Source of the DNA: Treponema sp. UBA4692
GTDB taxonomy: Bacteria > Spirochaetota > Spirochaetia > Treponematales > Treponemataceae
DNA: 7,837 nt
Assembly: GCA_002404895.1 (NCBI GenBank)
Contig: DHKO01000033.1
Location: 1-7,837 of the forward strand
Reading direction: 5' to 3'
A model generated the notes under the pieces. The model was not told the DNA's origin. It did no database searches and saw only the letters and a list, made by a program, of their open reading frames with translations. The position numbers were made by a program, and so were the translations under genes. This document shows positions 5,941-7,837 of the stretch, in pieces; positions within the stretch are counted from its first letter, which is position 1; each line of letters begins with the position of its first letter.

Positions 5941-6252
5941 ATGGAAAACAACAACGAGATTACGGAAAAAGAACTTGATTTTGCGCTTGAGGAAATGTAC
6001 AGCCTGATTTCAGGAAAAAGCGCGGACTTTATAAAAAGATTTTTTGATGACTTATGCACGAAAGCCGAGCTAAAAGACTTTGCGAAACGCTGGCTTCTTG
6101 TGCGTGAAATTGACAAAGGCACGACCCAGCGCGAAATCGCGAAGAAAATCCACATTTCTCTTTGCAAAATCACACGCGGCTCCAAAGTTCTAAGAAAGAC
6201 AAACGGGGCTTTTCGCGCGATGCTCGACGAGACGAACAGCAAGAACCAGTAG
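5941..6252 (+). CDS. trpR: Trp operon repressor (TrpR family)
   Basis: A 103-residue all-helical DNA-binding protein, close in length to the 108-residue E. coli TrpR, which binds operators as a dimer when loaded with tryptophan. After a variable N-terminus, FFDDLCTKAELKDFAKRW and the helix-turn-helix QREIAKKIHISLCKITRGSKVL (62-84) follow the family pattern. Aligned by eye, T40, R50 and R79 (in ITRGS) fall at E. coli Thr44, Arg54 and Arg84, which contact tryptophan, so co-repressor binding is likely kept. One residue is missing between helices relative to E. coli (GTTQRE for GEMSQRE). The ATG at 5941 is preferred over a TTG at 5905, which is the -35 box and would add residues foreign to the family. 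No trp biosynthesis gene is nearby. The related YerC/YecD regulators were considered, but the ITRGS ending favours TrpR. Confidence 0.85.
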   Translation: MENNNEITEKELDFALEEMYSLISGKSADFIKRFFDDLCTKAELKDFAKRWLLVREIDKGTTQREIAKKIHISLCKITRGSKVLRKTNGAFRAMLDETNSKNQ

Positions 6253-6261
6253 AAAATAACT

Positions 6262-6275
6262 TTTTGTATACAAAA
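6262..6275. promoter_or_regulatory. Perfect 14-bp palindrome TTTTGTATACAAAA
   Basis: The palindrome lies ten bases after the trpR stop. Its TGTATACA core has the form of GntR-family operators (GT-N-AC types such as HutC/FadR subfamilies). It could serve the pectate lyase gene that starts 231 bp later, or be an AT-rich coincidence; no regulator gene is in the window. Confidence 0.35.
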
Positions 6276-6325
6276 TCTGCTGAAAGTTTAAGATGATGAT
6301 AAAATCTTTCTCAAAAATATTGATA

Positions 6326-6358
6326 AATATTGCCCGGAACAATATTCTTTGCAAAGAA
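6326..6358. promoter_or_regulatory. Hairpin followed by perfect palindrome in the PL1 upstream region
   Basis: AATATTG (6326-6332) pairs with CAATATT (6340-6346) around CCCGGAA, and the 14-bp perfect palindrome TTCTTTGCAAAGAA (6345-6358) overlaps its end. Such a pair could be an operator site. No convincing -35/-10 pair could be placed in this 254-bp gap, so the promoter position is unknown. Confidence 0.35.
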
Positions 6359-6459
6359 AGTTCATAAAAGTTGATTATTTAAAGTCGCGGGATTTGTTTT
6401 TAAAGAATTTCGGGCGCGTGGCGGCTTCCTGAAACTAAAAAATCCTGAGTTGCTCATTT

Positions 6460-6478
6460 TCCGCTTTTATCCAGCGGA
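6460..6478 (+). promoter_or_regulatory. Small leader hairpin before the PL1 gene
   Basis: TCCGCT (6460-6465) pairs with AGCGGA (6473-6478) around seven bases, ending 18 bases before the AGGAG at 6497-6501. It may shape the mRNA leader; no switch-like alternative fold is obvious. Confidence 0.3.
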
Positions 6479-6506
6479 CATTTTCACAAATCTTTTAGGA
6501 GTTTTT

Positions 6507-7837
6507 ATGAAGAAAAACACAAAAATCACAGGAAACATGCTCGCTTTGCTTGGAGCGGCGGTTCTTTTGCTTGCAGGCTTTGCGTCGTGCAAGACAGATG
6601 ACGGAGACGATGACGAAAAAGCCGAAATCGTAAGCGTTTCAATTTCTGCCGACGCAAAATATATTGAGGCTGAAGGCTCTACAACTCTAACTGCAACGCC
6701 GAGCTTTTCAAAAAGCGCGGACTCTTCGGCTGTAAGCTACAGCTGGAGTGTTTCAGAAAATACGGGGGGGGGTACTTTATCAACCTCATCTAACACAGCG
6801 ACCCTCACGGGAAAAAATAAATCCAGCGACGATGTGGAAGTTACAGTAACAGTAAGTGCGACATACAACGGAAAAACAGTTTCAAAGAGCTGCGCGGTCA
6901 CAATATTAAAAAGCGAAACAGTTCTTCCGACTGGCATTACTCTTTCTCCAGAATCGATCAGCCTTGAGATAACAGATGACGAGGCGAATCCGACATCGAC
7001 ATTAACGGCGAAAATAATTCCAAACAACGGATATGACACAATCACGTGGACTTCAAGCAATGAAAAAGTTGCGACAGTTTCAGGCGGCACTGTAAAAGCA
7101 ATTTCAGCAGGAAGCGCGACAATCACCGCAAGGACAGTAAACGGCTACAGCGCGGCTTGCACGGTAACGGTAACATCGACGGTTGCAACAAATGTAATAA
7201 AAGCAAGCGATACTCCGCTTGGATTTGCTGGAGTAAGTTATACGATGCCTACTTTTACTAATGTTGTGACTGTAACAACAAGAACGGAATTGATGAATGC
7301 AATCAAAAAAGAAAATTCATTGATTTATATTGACGGAATGATTGATATGTCAGATGAAGGAAGCGGCTCAAAACTTCCTGATGAGGGAGCGAGCAATATT
7401 GCAGTTTCTTCTGTAATGGATTCTTGGATTGCGTCAAAAACTTCAAATGCTTATACAACATATGGTGACTGGGTTGAGGCTTATGCCGCTGCATGTTCAA
7501 CAACTACAAATGACAAAGATAAATCCCCTAAAAAAGGTTCTCATTCTTCTTTATATGATACTGTTTGGAAATTGAATAATGCTTGGAAAAGCGTAATTCA
7601 GTTGAATTTAAAATCTAATACAACAATTATTGGTCTTGGAAGCGATTCTGGACTTCGTGGCGGAACAATCAGCATCAACGGCATTGAGAATGTTGTAATT
7701 AGAAATCTTACGTTGGTCGATGCAATCGATATGTTCCCTCATCATGAATATGAGGATGGATTTAATGCCCAGTTTGACTGCATAACAATTCAAGGCTCTA
7801 ACACTGCGAATATCTGGATTGACCACTGCACAATGAA
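6507..7837 (+). CDS. Lipoprotein with Ig-like (BIG2) domains and PL1 pectate lyase domain, 3' truncated
   Basis: An open frame from ATG 6507 to the window edge gives 443 residues with no stop. AGGAG (6497-6501) lies five bases upstream. Residues 1-28 are a lipoprotein signal (MKKNTK, hydrophobic core, GFASC with C28), then an acidic linker DDGDDDE. Residues about 40-132 look like a first Ig-like domain. Residues about 137-222 are a bacterial Ig-like (BIG2) domain with ITLSPESISLEI, TWTSSNEKVATVS and AGSATITART. The catalytic part shows the PL1 parallel beta-helix pattern: NTTIIGLGSDSG, LRGGTISINGIENVVIRNL, a DGFNAQFDCITI block whose Asp residues sit where PL1 binds calcium, and WIDHC (437-441). 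It would cut pectate at the cell surface. Residues about 260-330 form a Ser/Thr/Lys-rich insertion. The catalytic arginine region lies beyond the window. Confidence 0.87.
   Translation, partial: MKKNTKITGNMLALLGAAVLLLAGFASCKTDDGDDDEKAEIVSVSISADAKYIEAEGSTTLTATPSFSKSADSSAVSYSWSVSENTGGGTLSTSSNTATLTGKNKSSDDVEVTVTVSATYNGKTVSKSCAVTILKSETVLPTGITLSPESISLEITDDEANPTSTLTAKIIPNNGYDTITWTSSNEKVATVSGGTVKAISAGSATITARTVNGYSAACTVTVTSTVATNVIKASDTPLGFAGVSYTMPTFTNVVTVTTRTELMNAIKKENSLIYIDGMIDMSDEGSGSKLPDEGASNIAVSSVMDSWIASKTSNAYTTYGDWVEAYAAACSTTTNDKDKSPKKGSHSSLYDTVWKLNNAWKSVIQLNLKSNTTIIGLGSDSGLRGGTISINGIENVVIRNLTLVDAIDMFPHHEYEDGFNAQFDCITIQGSNTANIWIDHCTM
6764..6772 (+). repeat. Homopolymer of nine G inside the PL1 lipoprotein gene
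   Basis: Nine consecutive G span codons 86-90 and encode the GGG (87-89) after T86 in the first Ig-like domain. Loss of one G leads to a TAA about 25 codons on; gain of one leads to TAA after six codons. Either slip would remove the lyase domain. Confidence 0.85.

Noticed and set aside
6764..6772. G9 tract as a sequencing error hiding a frameshift
   Set aside because: With nine G the frame is open on both sides and the Ig-like and lyase domains read through cleanly, so nine is the consistent length. Read-level errors cannot be excluded from one sequence.

Overview
The window reads as low-to-moderate GC chromosomal DNA of a saccharolytic, fermentative, probably gut- or rumen-associated Treponema-like spirochaete. 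The grounds are two secreted pectate lyases with relaxed, spirochaete-style lipoprotein signals (F at -3 of the cysteine), a fermentative alcohol dehydrogenase, a TrpR-type repressor, and many AT-rich intergenic hairpins. The genus is an inference from protein style, not from a marker gene. All seven recognisable genes lie on the + strand, mostly as single transcription units separated by terminators or hairpin repeats.

Layout. 1-357: 3' end of an AdhE-type iron alcohol dehydrogenase, closed by two tandem terminators (373-416 and 434-486). 592-1173: a GNAT acetyltransferase. 1290-2090: a uracil-DNA-glycosylase-superfamily protein. 2127-2421: an array of eight short palindromes at 37-41 bp spacing, the most unusual structure here. 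2422-2931: a gene-free stretch with two terminator-like hairpins and, at its end, a promoter with two ARG-box-like operators. 2932-4194: argG with a strong terminator. 4340-5680: a lipoprotein pectate lyase of family PL10. 5706-5880: three copies of a dispersed hairpin repeat family. 5941-6252: trpR, with a dyad over its own -10 box. 6253-6506: a leader with several palindromes. 6507 to the window end: a lipoprotein with Ig-like domains and a PL1 pectate lyase domain, carrying an in-frame run of nine G.

How the genes fit together. The two pectate lyases are both predicted surface lipoproteins and would jointly cut pectate outside the cell. AdhE would dispose of reducing equivalents from sugar fermentation. 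ArgG and TrpR belong to amino-acid metabolism. The genes do not look like one operon or one system.

Two signal types recur. argG, the UDG-like gene and the PL1 gene have clear Shine-Dalgarno sequences. The acetyltransferase, PL10 and trpR genes have none, and instead carry a -10-like hexamer 6-7 nt before the ATG, which suggests leaderless transcripts. I found no defence system, CRISPR, tRNA, rRNA or insertion sequence. The best candidates for something undescribed are the palindrome array, the covarying hairpin repeats and the G9 tract.
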